From: Bombus terrestris | Lineage: Eukaryota > Arthropoda > Insecta > Hymenoptera > Apidae | Assembly (NCBI RefSeq): GCF_910591885.1 | Contig: NC_063274.1 | Coordinates: forward strand, 20,916,164-20,980,163 | Length of the DNA stretch: 64,000 nt | Direction: 5' to 3' | In this document: one piece after another, positions 44,501 to 62,260 of the stretch | Layout: the number at the start of each line of letters is the position of its first letter | How positions within the stretch are numbered: position 1 is the stretch's first letter | The notes under the pieces: model-generated | The model's database searches: none | Told to the model about the DNA's origin: nothing | What the model saw: the letters and a program-made list of their open reading frames with translations, nothing else | Program-made: the position numbers and the translations under genes

Positions 44501-44710
44501 ACGTATAACGTTATATACTATAACGATATAACGTAAAACGTTATATACGATAACGATATAACGTATAACGTTATGTACTATAACGATATAACGTAAAACG
44601 TTATATACGATAACGATATAACGCATAACGTTATATACCATAACGATATAACGTAAAACGTTATATACTATAACGATATAACGTATAACGTTATATACGA
44701 TAGCGATATA
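41591..44710. repeat. 3.1-kb higher-order unit E (tandem with unit F)
   Basis: This 104-monomer unit is followed immediately by unit F. Co-linear blocks are 41591-42580 (+3120) and 42881-44500 (+3180). Markers are ACGTATAAAG at 41711, CAGCGATATA near 41851, TTAGGTACTA near 41901, ACGTATACCG near 42971, TATCGACATA near 43021, TTATATACGC near 43701 and TTATATGCGA near 44271. The stretch just before it (41201-41740) matches 36971-37510 at offset 4230, so the unit grew out of sequence also used in unit D. Confidence 0.85.
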
Positions 44711-47680
44711 ACGTAAAACGTTATATACGATAACGATATAACGCATAACGTTATATACCATAACGATATAACGTAAAACGTTATATACTATAACGATATA
44801 ACGTAAAACGTTATATACGATAACGATATAACGTATAAAGTTATATACGATAACGATATAACGTATAACGTTATATACGATAACGATATAACGCATAACG
44901 TTATATACCATAACGATATAACGTAAAACGTTATATACTATAACGATATAACGTATAACGTTATATACGACAGCGATATAACGTATAACGTTATATACGA
45001 TAACGATATAACGTATAACGTTAGGTACTATAACGATATAACGTATAACGTTATATACTATATCGATATAACGTATAACGTTATAAACTATATCGTTATA
45101 ACGTATAACGTTATGTAGTATTACGATATAACGTATAACGTTATATACTATAACGATATAACGGATAACGTTATATACGATAGCGATATAACGTATAACG
45201 TTATATACTATAACGATATAACGTAAAACGTTATATACGATAACGATATAACGTATAACGTTATGTACTATAACGATATAACGTAAAACGTTATATACGA
45301 TAACGATATAACGCATAACGTTATATACCATAACGATATAACGTAAAACGTTATATACTATAACGATATAACGTATAACGTTATATACGATAGCGATATA
45401 ACGTAAAACGTTATATACTATAACGATGTAACGTATAACGTTATATACGATAGCGATATAACGCATAACGTTATATACCATAACGATATAACGTATAACG
45501 TTATAAACTATATCGTTATAACGTATAACGTTATATACCATAACGATATAACGTAAAACGTTATATACTATAACGATATAACGTATAACGTTATATACGA
45601 TAGCGATATAACGTATAACGTTATATACGATATCGATATAACGTATAACGTTATAAGCTATATCGTTATAACGTATAACGTGATATACTATATCGTTATA
45701 ACGTATAACGTGATATGCTATAACGATATAACGTATAACGTTATATACGATAACGATATAACGTATAACGTTATGTAGTATTACGATATAACGTATAACG
45801 TTATGTAGTATTACGATATAACGTATAACGTTATGTAGTATTACGATATAACGTATAACGTTATGTAGTATTACGATATAACGTATAACGTTATGTAGTA
45901 TTACGATATAACGTATAACGTTATATGCTATATCCATATAACGTATAACGTTATATACTATAACGATATAACGTATAACGTTATATACGATAACGATATA
46001 ACGCATAACGTTATATAACATAACGATATAACGTAAAACGTTATATACTATAACGATATAACGTATAACGTTATATACGATAGCGATATAACGTATAACG
46101 TTATATACGATAACGATATAACGTATAACGTTATGTACTATAACGATATAACGTATACCGTTATATACTATATCGATATAACGTTTAACGTTATATACTA
46201 TATCGACATAACGTATAACGTTATATACTATATCGATATAACGTATAACGTTATAAGCTATATCGTTATAACGCATAACGTGATATACTATATCGTTATA
46301 ACGTATAACATTATATACTATATGGATATAATGTATAACGTTATATACGATAGCGATATAACGTATAACGTTATATACGATAACGATATAACGTATAACG
46401 TTATGTACTATAACGATATAACGTATACCGTTATATACCATAACGATATAACGTAAAACGTTATATACTATAACGATATAACGTATAACGTTATATACTA
46501 TATCGATATAACGTATAACGTTATATACTATATCGATATAACGTATAACGTTATATACGATAACGATATAACGTATAACGTTATATACGATAGCGATATA
46601 ACGCATAACGTTATATACCATAACGATATAACGTAAAACGTTATAAACTATATCGTTATAACGTATAACGTTATATGCTATATCCATATAACGTATAACG
46701 TTATATACTATATCGTTATAACGTATAACGTTATATACTATATGGATATAATGTATAACGTTATATACTATAACGATATAACGTAAAACGTTATATACGA
46801 TAACGATATAACGTATAACGTTATAAGCTATATCGTTATAACGTATAACGTGATATGCTATAACGATATAACGTATAACGTTATATACGCTAACGATATA
46901 ACGTATAACGTTATGTAGTATTACGATATAACGTATAACGTTATGTAGTATTACGATATAACGTATAACGTTATGTAGTATTACGATATAACGTATAACG
47001 TTATGTAGTATTACGATATAACGTATAACGTTATGTAGTATTACGATATAACGTATAACGTTATGTAGTATTACGATATAACGTATAACGTTATATACTA
47101 TATCGATATAATGTATAACGTTATATACGATAACGATATAACGTATAACGTTATATACTATAACGATATAACGTATAACGTTATGTACTATAACGATATA
47201 ACGTATAACGTTATATACGATAACGATATAACGGATAACGTTATATACGATAGCGATATAACGTATAACGTTATATACTATAACGATATAACGTAAAACG
47301 TTATATACTATAACGATATAACGTATAACGTTATATACGATAACGATATAACGTATAACGTTATAAACTATATCGTTATAACGTATAACTTTATGTAGTA
47401 TTACGATATAACGTATAACGTTATATACTATAACGATATACCGTATAACGTTATATGCGATAACGATATAACGTATAACGTTATATACGATAGCGATATA
47501 ACGTATAACGCTATATACGATAACGATATAACGTTTAACGTTATGTACTATAACGATATAACGTATAACGTTATATACGATAACGATATAACGTATAACG
47601 TTATATACTATAACGATATAACGGATAACGTTATATACTATATCGATATAATGTATAACGTTATATACGATAACGATATA
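44711..47680. repeat. 3.0-kb higher-order unit F (tandem with unit E)
   Basis: This copy of unit E starts at the base after it. The stretch between the two shared blocks is 360 bp here (45701-46060) and 300 bp in unit E. Differences seen include ACGCATAACG at 46271 against ACGTATAACG at 43091. Its right part is copied again further right: 46391-46660 matches 48731-49000 (+2340) and 46841-47860 matches 49001-50020 (+2160). The two offsets imply a 180-bp loss at the join in the later copy. Confidence 0.85.
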
Positions 47681-47860
47681 ACGTATAACGTTATGTACTA
47701 TAACGATATAACGTATAACGTTATATACGATAACGATATAACGTATAACGTTAAAAACTATATCGTTATAACGTATAACGTTATATACTATATCGATATA
47801 ATGTATAACGTGATATACTATAACGATATAACGTAAAACGTTATATACGATAACGATATA

Positions 47861-48610
47861 ACGTATAACGTTATGTATTATTACGATATAACGTATAACG
47901 TTATATGCTATATCCATATAACGTATAACGTTATATACTATAACGATATAACGTAAAACGTTATATACTATATCGATATAACGTATAACGTTATAAACTA
48001 TAACGATATAACGTATAACGTTACGTAGTATTACGATATAACGTATAACGTTATGTAGTATTACGATATAACGTATAACGTTATATACGATAACGATATA
48101 ACGCATAACGTTATATACTATAACGATATAACGGAAAACGTTATATACTATAACGATATAACGTAAAACGTTGTATACGATAACGATATAACGTATAACG
48201 TTATATACGATAGCGATATAACGTATAACGTTATATACGATAACGATATAACGTATAACGTCATGTACTATAACGATATAACGTATAACGTTGTATACGA
48301 TAACGATATAACGTATGACGTTATAAACTATATCGTTATAACGGATAACGTTATATACTATATCCATATAACGTATAACGTTATATACTATATCGATATA
48401 ACGTATAACGTTATATGCTATAACGATATAACGTATAACGTTATATACTGTAACGATATAACGAATAACGTTATATACTATAACGATATAACGTATAACG
48501 TTATATACGATAACGATATAACGTATAACGTTATGTAGTATTACGATATAACGTATAACGTTATATGCTATATCCATATAACGTATAACGTTATATACTA
48601 TAACGATATA
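47861..48610. repeat. 750-bp duplicated block, copy 1 of 3 (partial)
   Basis: This block matches 51581-52330 at offset 3720. Shared markers are TTATGTATTA, TTACGTAGTA, ACGGAAAACG, TTGTATACGA after ACGTAAAACG, TCATGTACTA and ACGTATGACG. Part of the same set recurs a third time: 51341-51910 matches 52631-53200 at offset 1290. Confidence 0.8.
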
Positions 48611-51600
48611 ACGTATAACGTTGTATACGATAACGATATAACGTATGACGTTATAAACTATATCGTTATAACGGATAACGTTATATACTATATCCATATA
48701 ACGTATAACGTTATATACTATATCGATATAACGTATAACGTTATGTACTATAACGATATAACGTATACCGTTATATACCATAACGATATAACGTAAAACG
48801 TTATATACTATAACGATATAACGTATAACGTTATATACTATATCGATATAACGTATAACGTTATATACTATATCGATATAACGTATAACGTTATATACGA
48901 TAACGATATAACGTATAACGTTATATACGATAGCGATATAACGCATAACGTTATATACCATAACGATATAACGTAAAACGTTATAAACTATATCGTTATA
49001 ACGTATAACGTGATATGCTATAACGATATAACGTATAACGTTATATACGCTAACGATATAACGTATAACGTTATGTAGTATTACGATATAACGTATAACG
49101 TTATGTAGTATTACGATATAACGTATAACGTTATGTAGTATTACGATATAACGTATAACGTTATGTAGTATTACGATATAACGTATAACGTTATGTAGTA
49201 TTACGATATAACGTATAACGTTATGTAGTATTACGATATAACGTATAACGTTATATACTATATCGATATAATGTATAACGTTATATACGATAACGATATA
49301 ACGTATAACGTTATATACTATAACGATATAACGTATAACGTTATGTACTATAACGATATAACGTATAACGTTATATACGATAACGATATAACGGATAACG
49401 TTATATACGATAGCGATATAACGTATAACGTTATATACTATAACGATATAACGTAAAACGTTATATACTATAACGATATAACGTATAACGTTATATACGA
49501 TAACGATATAACGTATAACGTTATAAACTATATCGTTATAACGTATAACTTTATGTAGTATTACGATATAACGTATAACGTTATATACTATAACGATATA
49601 CCGTATAACGTTATATGCGATAACGATATAACGTATAACGTTATATACGATAGCGATATAACGTATAACGCTATATACGATAACGATATAACGTTTAACG
49701 TTATGTACTATAACGATATAACGTATAACGTTATATACGATAACGATATAACGTATAACGTTATATACTATAACGATATAACGGATAACGTTATATACTA
49801 TATCGATATAATGTATAACGTTATATACGATAACGATATAACGTATAACGTTATGTACTATAACGATATAACGTATAACGTTATATACGATAACGATATA
49901 ACGTATAACGTTAAAAACTATATCGTTATAACGTATAACGTTATATACTATATCGATATAATGTATAACGTGATATACTATAACGATATAACGTAAAACG
50001 TTATATACGATAACGATATAACGTATAACGTTATATACTATAACGATATAACGGATAACGTTATATACTATATCGATATAATGTATAACGTTATATACGA
50101 TAACGATATAACGTATAACGTTATGTACTATAACGATATAACGTATAACGTTATATACGATAACGATATAACGTATAACGTTAAAAACTATATCGTTATA
50201 ACGTATAACGTTATATACTATAACGATATAACGTAAAACGTTATATACGATAACGATATAACGTATAACGTTATAAGCTATATCGTTATAACGTATAACG
50301 TTATATACTATAACGATATAACGTAAAACGTTATATACGATATCGATATAACGTAAAACGTTATATACGATATCGATATAACGTATAACGTTATATACGA
50401 TAACGATATAACGTATAACGTTATGTACTATAACGATATAACGTAAAACGTTATATACGATAACGATATAACGTATAACGTTATGTACTATAACGATATA
50501 ACGTATAACGTTATATACGATAACGATATAACGTATAACGTTATAAACTATATCGTTATAACGTATAACGTTATATACGATAGCGATATAACGTATAACG
50601 TTATATACGATAACGATATAACGTATAACGTTATGTACTATAACGATATAACGTATAACGTTATACACTATATCGATAAAACGTTTAACGTTATATACTA
50701 TATCGATATAATGTATAACGTTATGTACTATATCGATATAACGCATAACGTTATATACTATATCGATATAACGCATAACGTTATATACGATAACGATATA
50801 ACGTATAACGTTATAAACTATATCGTTATAACGTATAACGTTATATGCTATATCCATATAACGTATAACGTTATATACTATATCGATATAACGTATAACG
50901 TTATATACGATAGCGATATAACGTATAACGTTATATACGATAACGATATAACGTATAACGTTATAAACTATATCGTTATAACGTATAACGTTATATACTA
51001 TATCGATATAACGTTTAACGTTATATATGATAACGATATAACGTATAACGTTATTTACGATAGCGATATAACGCATAACGTTATATACTATATCGATATA
51101 ACGCATAACGTTATATACCATAACGATATAACGTAAAACGTTATATACTATAACGATATAACGTATAACGTTATGTAGTATTACGATATAACGTATAACG
51201 TTATGTAGTATTACGATATAACGTATAACGTTATATACGATAACGATATAACGCATAACATTATATACCATAACGATATAACGTAAAACGTTATATACGA
51301 TAACGATATAACGTTTAACGTTATGTACTATAACGATATAACGTATAACGTTATATACTATATCGATATAACGTATAACGTTATATACGATAACGATATA
51401 ACGCATAACGTTATATACCATAACGATATAACGTAAAACGTTATATACTATAACGATATAACGTATAACGTTATATACGATAACGATATAACGTATAACG
51501 TTATGTACTATAACGATATAACGTAAAACGTTATATACGATAACGATATAACGTATAATGTTATGTAGTATTACGATATAACGTATAACGTTATGTATTA

Positions 51601-54430
51601 TTACGATATAACGTATAACGTTATATGCTATATCCATATAACGTATAACGTTATATACTATAACGATATAACGTAAAACGTTATATACTATATCGATATA
51701 ACGTATAACGTTATAAACTATAACGATATAACGTATAACGTTACGTAGTATTACGATATAACGTATAACGTTATGTAGTATTACGATATAACGTATAACG
51801 TTATATACGATAACGATATAACGCATAACGTTATATACTATAACGATATAACGGAAAACGTTATATACTATAACGATATAACGTAAAACGTTGTATACGA
51901 TAACGATATAACGTATAACGTTATATACGATAGCGATATAACGTATAACGTTATATACGATAACGATATAACGTATAACGTCATGTACTATAACGATATA
52001 ACGTATAACGTTGTATACGATAACGATATAACGTATGACGTTATAAACTATATCGTTATAACGGATAACGTTATATACTATATCCATATAACGTATAACG
52101 TTATATACTATATCGATATAACGTATAACGTTATATGCTATAACGATATAACGTATAACGTTATATACTGTAACGATATAACGAATAACGTTATATACTA
52201 TAACGATATAACGTATAACGTTATATACGATAACGATATAACGTATAACGTTATGTAGTATTACGATATAACGTATAACGTTATATGCTATATCCATATA
52301 ACGTATAACGTTATATACTATAACGATATAACGTATAACGTTATGTACTATAACGATATAACGTATAACGTTATATACGATAACGATATAACGTATAACG
52401 TTAAAAACTATATCGTTATAACGTATAACGTTATATACTATATCGATATAATGTATAACGTTATATACTATAACGATATAACGTAAAACGTTATATACGA
52501 TAACGATATAACGTATAACGTTATAAGCTATATCGTTATAACGTATAACGTGATATGCTATATCGATATAACGTATAACGTTATATACTATATCGATATA
52601 ATGTATAACGTTATATACGATAACGATATAACGTATAACGTTATATACTATATCGATATAACGTATAACGTTATATACGATAACGATATAACGCATAACG
52701 TTATATACCAAAACGATATAACGTAAAACGTTATATACTATAACGATATAACGTATAACGTTATATACGATAACGATATAACGTATAACGTTATGTACTA
52801 TAACGATATAACGTAAAACGTTATATACGATAACGATATAACGTATAATGTTATGTAGTATTACTATATAACGTATAACGTTATGTATTATTACGATATA
52901 ACGTATAACGTTATATGCTATATCCATATAACGTATAACGTTATATACTATAACGATATAACGTAAAACGTTATATACTATATCGATATAACGTATAACG
53001 TTATAAACTATAACGATATAACGTATAACGTTACGTAGTATTACGATATAACGTATAACGTTATGTAGTATTACGATATAACGTATAACGTTATATACGA
53101 TAACGATATAACGCATAACGTTATATACTATAACGATATAACGGAAAACGTTATATACTATAACGATATAACGTAAAACGTTGTATACGATAACGATATA
53201 ACGTATAACGTTATATACTATAACGATATAACGTATAACGTTATATACGATAACGATATAACGTATAACGTTATGTAGTATTACGATATAACGTATAACG
53301 TTATATGCTATATCCATATAACGTATAACGTTATATACTATAACGATATAACGTATAACGTTATGTACTATAACGATATAACGTATAACGTTATATACGA
53401 TAACGATATAACGTATAACGTTAAAAACTATATCGTTATAACGTATAACGTTATATACTATATCGATATAATGTATAACGTTATATACTATAACGATATA
53501 ACGTAAAACGTTATATACGATAACGATATAACGTATAACGTTATAAGCTATATCGTTATAACGTATAACGTGATATGCTATATCGATATAACGTATAACG
53601 TTATGTACTATAACGATATAACGTAAAACGTTATATACGATAACGTTATAACGTATAACGTTATATACTATATCGATATAATGTATAACGTTATATACGA
53701 TAACGATATAACGTATAACGTTATGTACTATAACGATATAACGTATAACGTTATATACGATAACGATATAACGTATAACGTTATATACTGTAACGATATA
53801 ACGAATAACGTTATATACTATAACGATATAACGTATAACGTTATATACGATAACGATATAACGTATAACGTTATGTACTATAACGATATAACGTATAACG
53901 TTATATACGATAACGATATAACGTATAACGTTAAAAACTATATCGTTATAACGTATAACGTTATATACTATATCGATATAATGTATAACGTTATGTACTA
54001 TAACGATATAACGTACAACGTTATATACGATAACGATATAACGTATAACGTTATGTACTATAACGATATAACGTATAACGTTATATACGATAACGATATA
54101 ACGCATAACATTATATACCATAACGATATAACGTAAAACGTTATATACGATAACGATATAACGTTTAACGTTATGTACTATAACGATATAACGTATAACG
54201 TTATATACTATATCGATATAACGTTTAACGTTATATACTATATCGATATAACGTAAAACGTTATATACGATAACGATATAACGTATAACGTTATATACGA
54301 TAACGATATAACGTATAACGTTATAAACTATATCGTTATAACGTATAACGTTATATGCTATATCCATATAACGTATAACGTTATATACTATATCGATATA
54401 ACGTATAACGTTATATGCTATAACGATATA

Positions 54431-55120
54431 ACGTATAACGTTATGTAGTATTACGATATAACGTATAACGTTATATGCTATATCCATATAACGTATAACG
54501 TTATATACTATAACGATATAACGTATAACGTTATGTACTATAACGATATAACGTATAACGTTGTATACGATAACGATATAACGTATAACGTTATAAACTA
54601 TATCGTTATAACGTATAACGTTATATACTATATCGATATAATGTATAACGTTATATACGATAACGATATAACGTATAACGTTATGTACTATAACGATATA
54701 ACGTATAACGTTATATACGGTAACGATATAACGTATAACGTTAAAAACTATATCGTTATAACGTATAACGTTATATACTATATGGATATAATGTATAACG
54801 TTATATACTATAACGATATAACGTAAAACGTTATATACGATAACGATATAACGTAGAACGTTATAAGCTATATCGTTATAACGTATAACGTGATATGCTA
54901 TAACGATATAACGTATAACGTTATATACGATAACGATATAACGTATAACGTTATGTAGTATTACGATATAACGTATAACGTTATGTAGTATTACGATATA
55001 ACGTATAACGTTATGTAGTATTACGATATAACGTATAACGTTATATGCTATATCCATATAACGTATAACGTTATATACTATAACGATATAACGTATAACG
55101 TTATGTACTATAACGATATA
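54431..55120. repeat. 690-bp tandem duplication, copy 1
   Basis: Twenty-three monomers recur at 55511-56200 (offset 1080). The pair shares the TTGTATACGA monomer, the TATGGATATA/ATGTATAACG pair and the rare ACGTAGAACG at 54851 and 55931. A private ATACGGTAAC near 54717 distinguishes copy 1. Confidence 0.8.
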
Positions 55121-57610
55121 ACGTACAACGTTATATACGATAACGATATAACGTATAACGTTATGTACTATAACGATATAACGTATAACGTTATATACGA
55201 TAACGATATAACGCATAACAGTATATACCATAACGATATAACGTAAAACGTTACATACGATAACGATATAACGTTTAACGTTATAAACTATATCGTTATA
55301 ACGTATAACGTTATATGCTATATCCATATAACGTATAACGTTATATACTATATCGATATAACGTATAACGTTATATGCTATAACGATATAACGTATAACG
55401 TTATATACTGTAACGATATAACGAATAACGTTATGTACTATAACGATATAACGTATAACGTTATATACGATAACGATATAACGTATAACGTTATGTAGTA
55501 TTACGATATAACGTATAACGTTATGTAGTATTACGATATAACGTATAACGTTATATGCTATATCCATATAACGTATAACGTTATATACTATAACGATATA
55601 ACGTATAACGTTATGTACTATAACGATATAACGTATAACGTTGTATACGATAACGATATAACGTATAACGTTATAAACTATATCGTTATAACGTATAACG
55701 TTATATACTATATCGATATAATGTATAACGTTATATACGATAACGATATAACGTATAACGTTATGTACTATAACGATATAACGTATAACGTTATATACGA
55801 TAACGATATAACGTATAACGTTAAAAACTATATCGTTATAACGTATAACGTTATATACTATATGGATATAATGTATAACGTTATATACTATAACGATATA
55901 ACGTAAAACGTTATATACGATAACGATATAACGTAGAACGTTATAAGCTATATCGTTATAACGTATAACGTGATATGCTATAACGATATAACGTATAACG
56001 TTATATACGATAACGATATAACGTATAACGTTATGTAGTATTACGATATAACGTATAACGTTATGTAGTATTACGATATAACGTATAACGTTATGTAGTA
56101 TTACGATATAACGTATAACGTTATATGCTATATCCATATAACGTATAACGTTATATACTATAACGATATAACGTATAACGTTATGTACTATAACGATATA
56201 ACGTATAACGTTATATACGATAGCGATATAACGTATAACGTTATATACGATAACGATATAACGTATAACGTTAGGTACTATAACGATATAACGTATAACG
56301 TTATATACTATATCGATATAACGTTTAACGTTATATACTATATCGATATAACGTATAACGTTATATACTATATCGATATAACGTATAACGTTATATACGA
56401 TAACGATATAACGCATAACGTTATATACCATAACGATATAACGTAAAACGTTATATACTATAACGATTTAACGTATAACGTTATGTAGTATTACGATATA
56501 ACGTATAACGTTATGTAGTATTACGATATAACGTATAACGTTATATACGATAACGATATAACGCATAACATTATATACCATAACGATATAACGTAAAACG
56601 TTATATACTATAACGATATAACGTATAACGTTATATACTGTAACGATATAACATATAACGTTATATACTATAACGATATAACGTATAACGTTATATACGA
56701 TAACGATATAACGTATAACGTTATGTAGTATTACGATATAACGTATAACGTTATATGCTATATCCATATAACGTGTAACGTTATATACTATAACGATATA
56801 ACGTATAACGTTATGTACTATAACGATATAACGTATAACGTTGTATACGATAACGATATAACGTATAACGTTATAAACTATATCGTTATAACGTATAACG
56901 TTATATACTATATTGATATAATGTATAACATTATATACGATAACGATATAACGTATAACGTTATGTACTATAACGATATAACGTATAACGTTATATACGA
57001 TAACGATATAACGTATAACGTTAAAAACTATATCGTTATAACGTATAACGTTATATACTATATGGATATAATGTATAACGTTATATACTATAACGATATA
57101 ACGTAAAACGTTATATACGATAACGATATAACGTATAACGTTATAAGCTATATCGTTATAACGTATAACGTGATATGCTATAACGATATAACGTATAACG
57201 TTATATACGATAACGATATAACGTATAACGTTATGTAGTATTACGATATAACGTATAACGTTATGTAGTATTACGATATAACGTATAACGTTATGTAGTA
57301 TTACGATATAACGTATAACGTTATAAACTATATCGATATAATGTATAACGTTATATACGATAACGATATAACGTATAACGTTATATACTATAACGATATA
57401 ACGTATAACGTTATGTACTATAACGATATAACGTATAACGTTATAAGCGATAACGATATAACGTATAACGTTATAAACTATATCGTTATAACGTATAACG
57501 TTATGTAGTATTACGATATAACGTATAACGTTGTATACGATAACGATATAACGTATAACGTTATAAACTATATCGTTATAACGGATAACGTTATATACTA
57601 TATCGATATA

Positions 57611-58090
57611 ATGTATAACGTTATATACGATAACGATATAACGTATAACGTTATGTACTATAACGATATAACGTATAACGTTATATACGATAACGTTATA
57701 ACGTATAACGTTATATACTATATCGATATAATGTATAACGTTATATACGATAACGATATAACGTATAACGTTATGTACTATAGCGATATAACGTATAACG
57801 TTATATACGATAACGATATAACGTATAACGTTATGTACTATAACGATATAACGTATAACGTTATATACGATAACGTTATAACGTATAACGTTATATACTA
57901 TATCGATATAATGTATAACGTTATATACGATAACGATATAACGTATAACGTTATGTACTATAACGATATAACGTATAACGTTATATACGATAACGATATA
58001 ACGCAAAACATTATATACCATAACGATATAACGTAAAACGTTATATACGATAACGATATAACGTTTAACGTTATGTACTATAACGATATA
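57611..58090. repeat. 480-bp tandem duplication, copy 1
   Basis: Sixteen monomers recur at 58151-58630 (offset 540), sharing TAACGTTATA second halves and ACGCAAAACA at 58001 and 58541. One difference seen is TAGCGATATA near 57781 against TAACGATATA in the partner. Confidence 0.8.
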
Positions 58091-59050
58091 ACGTATAACG
58101 TTATATACGATAACGATATAACGTATAACGTTATGTACTATATCGATATAATGTATAACGTTATATACGATAACGATATAACGTATAACGTTATGTACTA
58201 TAACGATATAACGTATAACGTTATATACGATAACGTTATAACGTATAACGTTATATACTATATCGATATAATGTATAACGTTATATACGATAACGATATA
58301 ACGTATAACGTTATGTACTATAACGATATAACGTATAACGTTATATACGATAACGATATAACGTATAACGTTATGTACTATAACGATATAACGTATAACG
58401 TTATATACGATAACGTTATAACGTATAACGTTATATACTATATCGATATAATGTATAACGTTATATACGATAACGATATAACGTATAACGTTATGTACTA
58501 TAACGATATAACGTATAACGTTATATACGATAACGATATAACGCAAAACATTATATACCATAACGATATAACGTAAAACGTTATATACGATAACGATATA
58601 ACGTTTAACGTTATGTACTATAACGATATAACGTATAACGTTATATACTATATCGATATAACGTTTAACGTTATATACTATATCGATATAACGTAAAACG
58701 TTATATACGATAACGATATAACGTATAACGTTATATACGATAACGATATAACGTATAACGTTATAAACTATATCGTTATAACGTATAACGTTATATGCTA
58801 TATCCATATAACGTATAACGTTATATACTACAACGATATAACGTATAACGTTATGTACTATAACGATATAACGTATAACGTTGTATACGATAACGATATA
58901 ACGTATAACGTTATAAACTATATCGTTATAACGTATAACGTTATATACTATATCGATATAATGTATAACGTTATATACGATAACGATATAACGTATAACG
59001 TTATATACGATAACGATATAACGCATAACGTCATGTACTATAACGATATA

Positions 59051-60490
59051 ACGTATAACGTTGTATACGATAACGATATAACGTATAACGTTATAAACTA
59101 TATCGTTATAACGGATAACGTTATATACTATATCGATATAATGTATAACGTTATATACGATAACGATATAACGTATAACGTTATGTACTATAACGATATA
59201 ACGTATAACGTTATATACGATAACGATATAACGTATAACGTTAAAAACTATATCGTTATAACGTATAACGTTATATACTATATCGATATAATGTATAACG
59301 TTATATACTATAACGATATAACGTAAAACGTTATATACGATAACGATATAACGTATAACGTTATAAGCTATATCGTTATAACGTATAACGTGATATGCTA
59401 TATCGATATAACGTATAACGTTATATACTATAACGATATAACGTAAAACGTTATATACGATAACGTTATAACGTATAACGTTATATACTATATCGATATA
59501 ATGTATAACGTTATATACGATAACGATATAACGTATAACGTTATGTACTATAACGATATAACGTATAACGTTATATACGATAACGATATAACGTATAACG
59601 TTAAAAACTATATCGTTATAACGTATAACGTTATATACTATATCGATATAATGTATAACGTTATGTGCTATAACGATATAACGTACAACGTTATATACGA
59701 TAACGATATAACGTATAACGTTGTGTACTATAACGATATAACGTATAACGTTATATACGATAACGATATAACGCATAACATTATATACCATAACGATATA
59801 ACGTAAAACGTTATATACGATAACGATATAACGTTTAACGTTATGTACTATAACGATATAACGTATAACGTTATATACTATATCGATATAACGTTTAACG
59901 TTATATACTATATCGATATAACGTAAAACGTTATATACGATAACGATATAACGTATAACGTTATATACGATAACGATATAACGTATAACGTTATAAACTA
60001 TATCGTTATAACGTATAACGTTATATGCTATATCCATATAACGTATAACGTTATATACTATAACGATATAACGTATAACGTTATGTACTATAACGATATA
60101 ACGTATAACGTTGTATACGATAACGATATAACGTATAACGTTATAAACTATATCGTTATAACGTATAACGTTATATACTATATCGATATAATGTATAACG
60201 TTATATACGATAACGATATAACGTATAACGTTATGTACTATAACGATATAACGTATAACGTTATATACGATAACGATATAACGTATAACGTTAAAAACTA
60301 TATCGTTATAACGTATAACGTTATATACTATATGGATATAATGTATAACGTTATATACTATAACGATATAACGTAAAACGTTATATACGATAACGGTATA
60401 ACGTAGAACGTTATAAGCTATATCGTTATAACGTATAACGTGATATGCTATAACGATATAACGTATAACGTTATATACGATAACGATATA
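59051..60490. repeat. 1.44-kb three-copy family, copy 1
   Basis: This block matches 62531-63970 over 1,440 bp (offset 3480) and 61091-62260 over 1,170 bp (offset 2040). Markers include ACGGATAACG, TTGTGTACTA or its TTATGTGCTA-adjacent equivalent, ACGCATAACA and, in copies 1 and 3, TAACGGTATA followed by ACGTAGAACG (60381-60400 and 63861-63880). Confidence 0.85.
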
Positions 60491-61090
60491 ACGTATAACG
60501 TTATATACGATAACGATATAACGTATAACGTTATGTAGTATTACGATATAACGTATAACGTTATGTAGTATTACGATATAACGTATAACGTTATATGCTA
60601 TATCCATATAACGTATAACGTTATATACTATAACGATATAACGTATAACGTTATGTACTATAACGATATAACGTATAACGTTATATACGATAACGATATA
60701 ACGGATAACGTTATATACGATAGCGATATAACGTATAACGTTATATACTATAACGATATAACGTAAAACGTTATATACGATAACGATATAACGTATAACG
60801 TTATGTAGTATTACGATATAACGTATAACGTTATGTAGTATTACGATATAACGTATAACGTTATGTATTATTACGATATAACGTATAACGTTATATGCTA
60901 TATCCATATAACGTATAACGTTATATACTATAACGATATAACGTAAAACGTTATATACTATATCGATATAACGTATAACGTTATATACTATAACGATATA
61001 ACGTATAACGTTATAAGCGATAACGATATAACGTATAACGTTATAAACTATATCGTTATAACGTATAACGTTATGTAGTATTACGATATA

Positions 61091-62260
61091 ACGTATAACG
61101 TTGTATACGATAACGATATAACGTATAACGTTATAAACTATATCGTTATAACGGATAACGTTATATACTATATCGATATAATGTATAACGTTATATACGA
61201 TAACGATATAACGTATAACGTTATGTACTATAACGATATAACGTATAACGTTATATACGATAACGATATTACGTATAACGTTAAAAACTATATCGTTATA
61301 ACGTATAACGTTATATACTATATCGATATAATGTATAACGTTATATACTATAACGATATAACGTAAAACGTTATATACGATAACGATATAACGTATAACG
61401 TTATAAGCTATATCGTTATAACGTATAACGTGATATGCTATATCGATATAACGTATAACGTTATATACTATAACGATATAACGTAAAACGTTATATACGA
61501 TAACGTTATAACGTATAACGTTATATACTATATCGATATAATGTATAACGTTATATACGATAACGATATAACGTATAACGTTATGTACTATAACGATATA
61601 ACGTATAACGTTATATACGATAACGATATAACGTATAACGTTAAAAACTATATCGTTATAACGTATAACGTTATATACTATATCGATATAATGTATAACG
61701 TTATGTACTATAACGATATAACGTACAACGTTATATACGATAACGATATAACGTATAACGTTGTGTACTATAACGATATAACGTATAACGTTATATACGA
61801 TAACGATATAACGCATAACATTATATACCATAACGATATAACGTAAAACGTTATATACGATAACGATATAACGTTTAACGTTATGTACTATAACGATATA
61901 ACGTATAACGTTATATACTATATCGATATAACGTTTAACGTTATATACTATATCGATATAACGTAAAACGTTATATACGATAACGATATAACGTATAACG
62001 TTATATACGATAACGATATAACGTATAACGTTATAAACTATATCGTTATAACGTATAACGTTATATGCTATATCCATATAACGTATAACGTTATATACTA
62101 CAACGATATAACGTATAACGTTATGTACTATAACGATATAACGTATAACGTTGTATACGATAACGATATAACGTATAACGTTATAAACTATATCGTTATA
62201 ACGTATAACGTTATATACTATATCGATATAATGTATAACGTTATATACGATAACGATATA
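61091..62260. repeat. 1.17-kb three-copy family, copy 2
   Basis: This copy matches 59051-60220 and 62531-63700. Private marks are GATATTACG near 61270 and ACTACAACG near 62100. The latter is shared with the monomer at 58811 but not with copies 1 and 3. Co-linearity ends at 62261, where copies 1 and 3 have GTACTATAAC. Confidence 0.83.
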
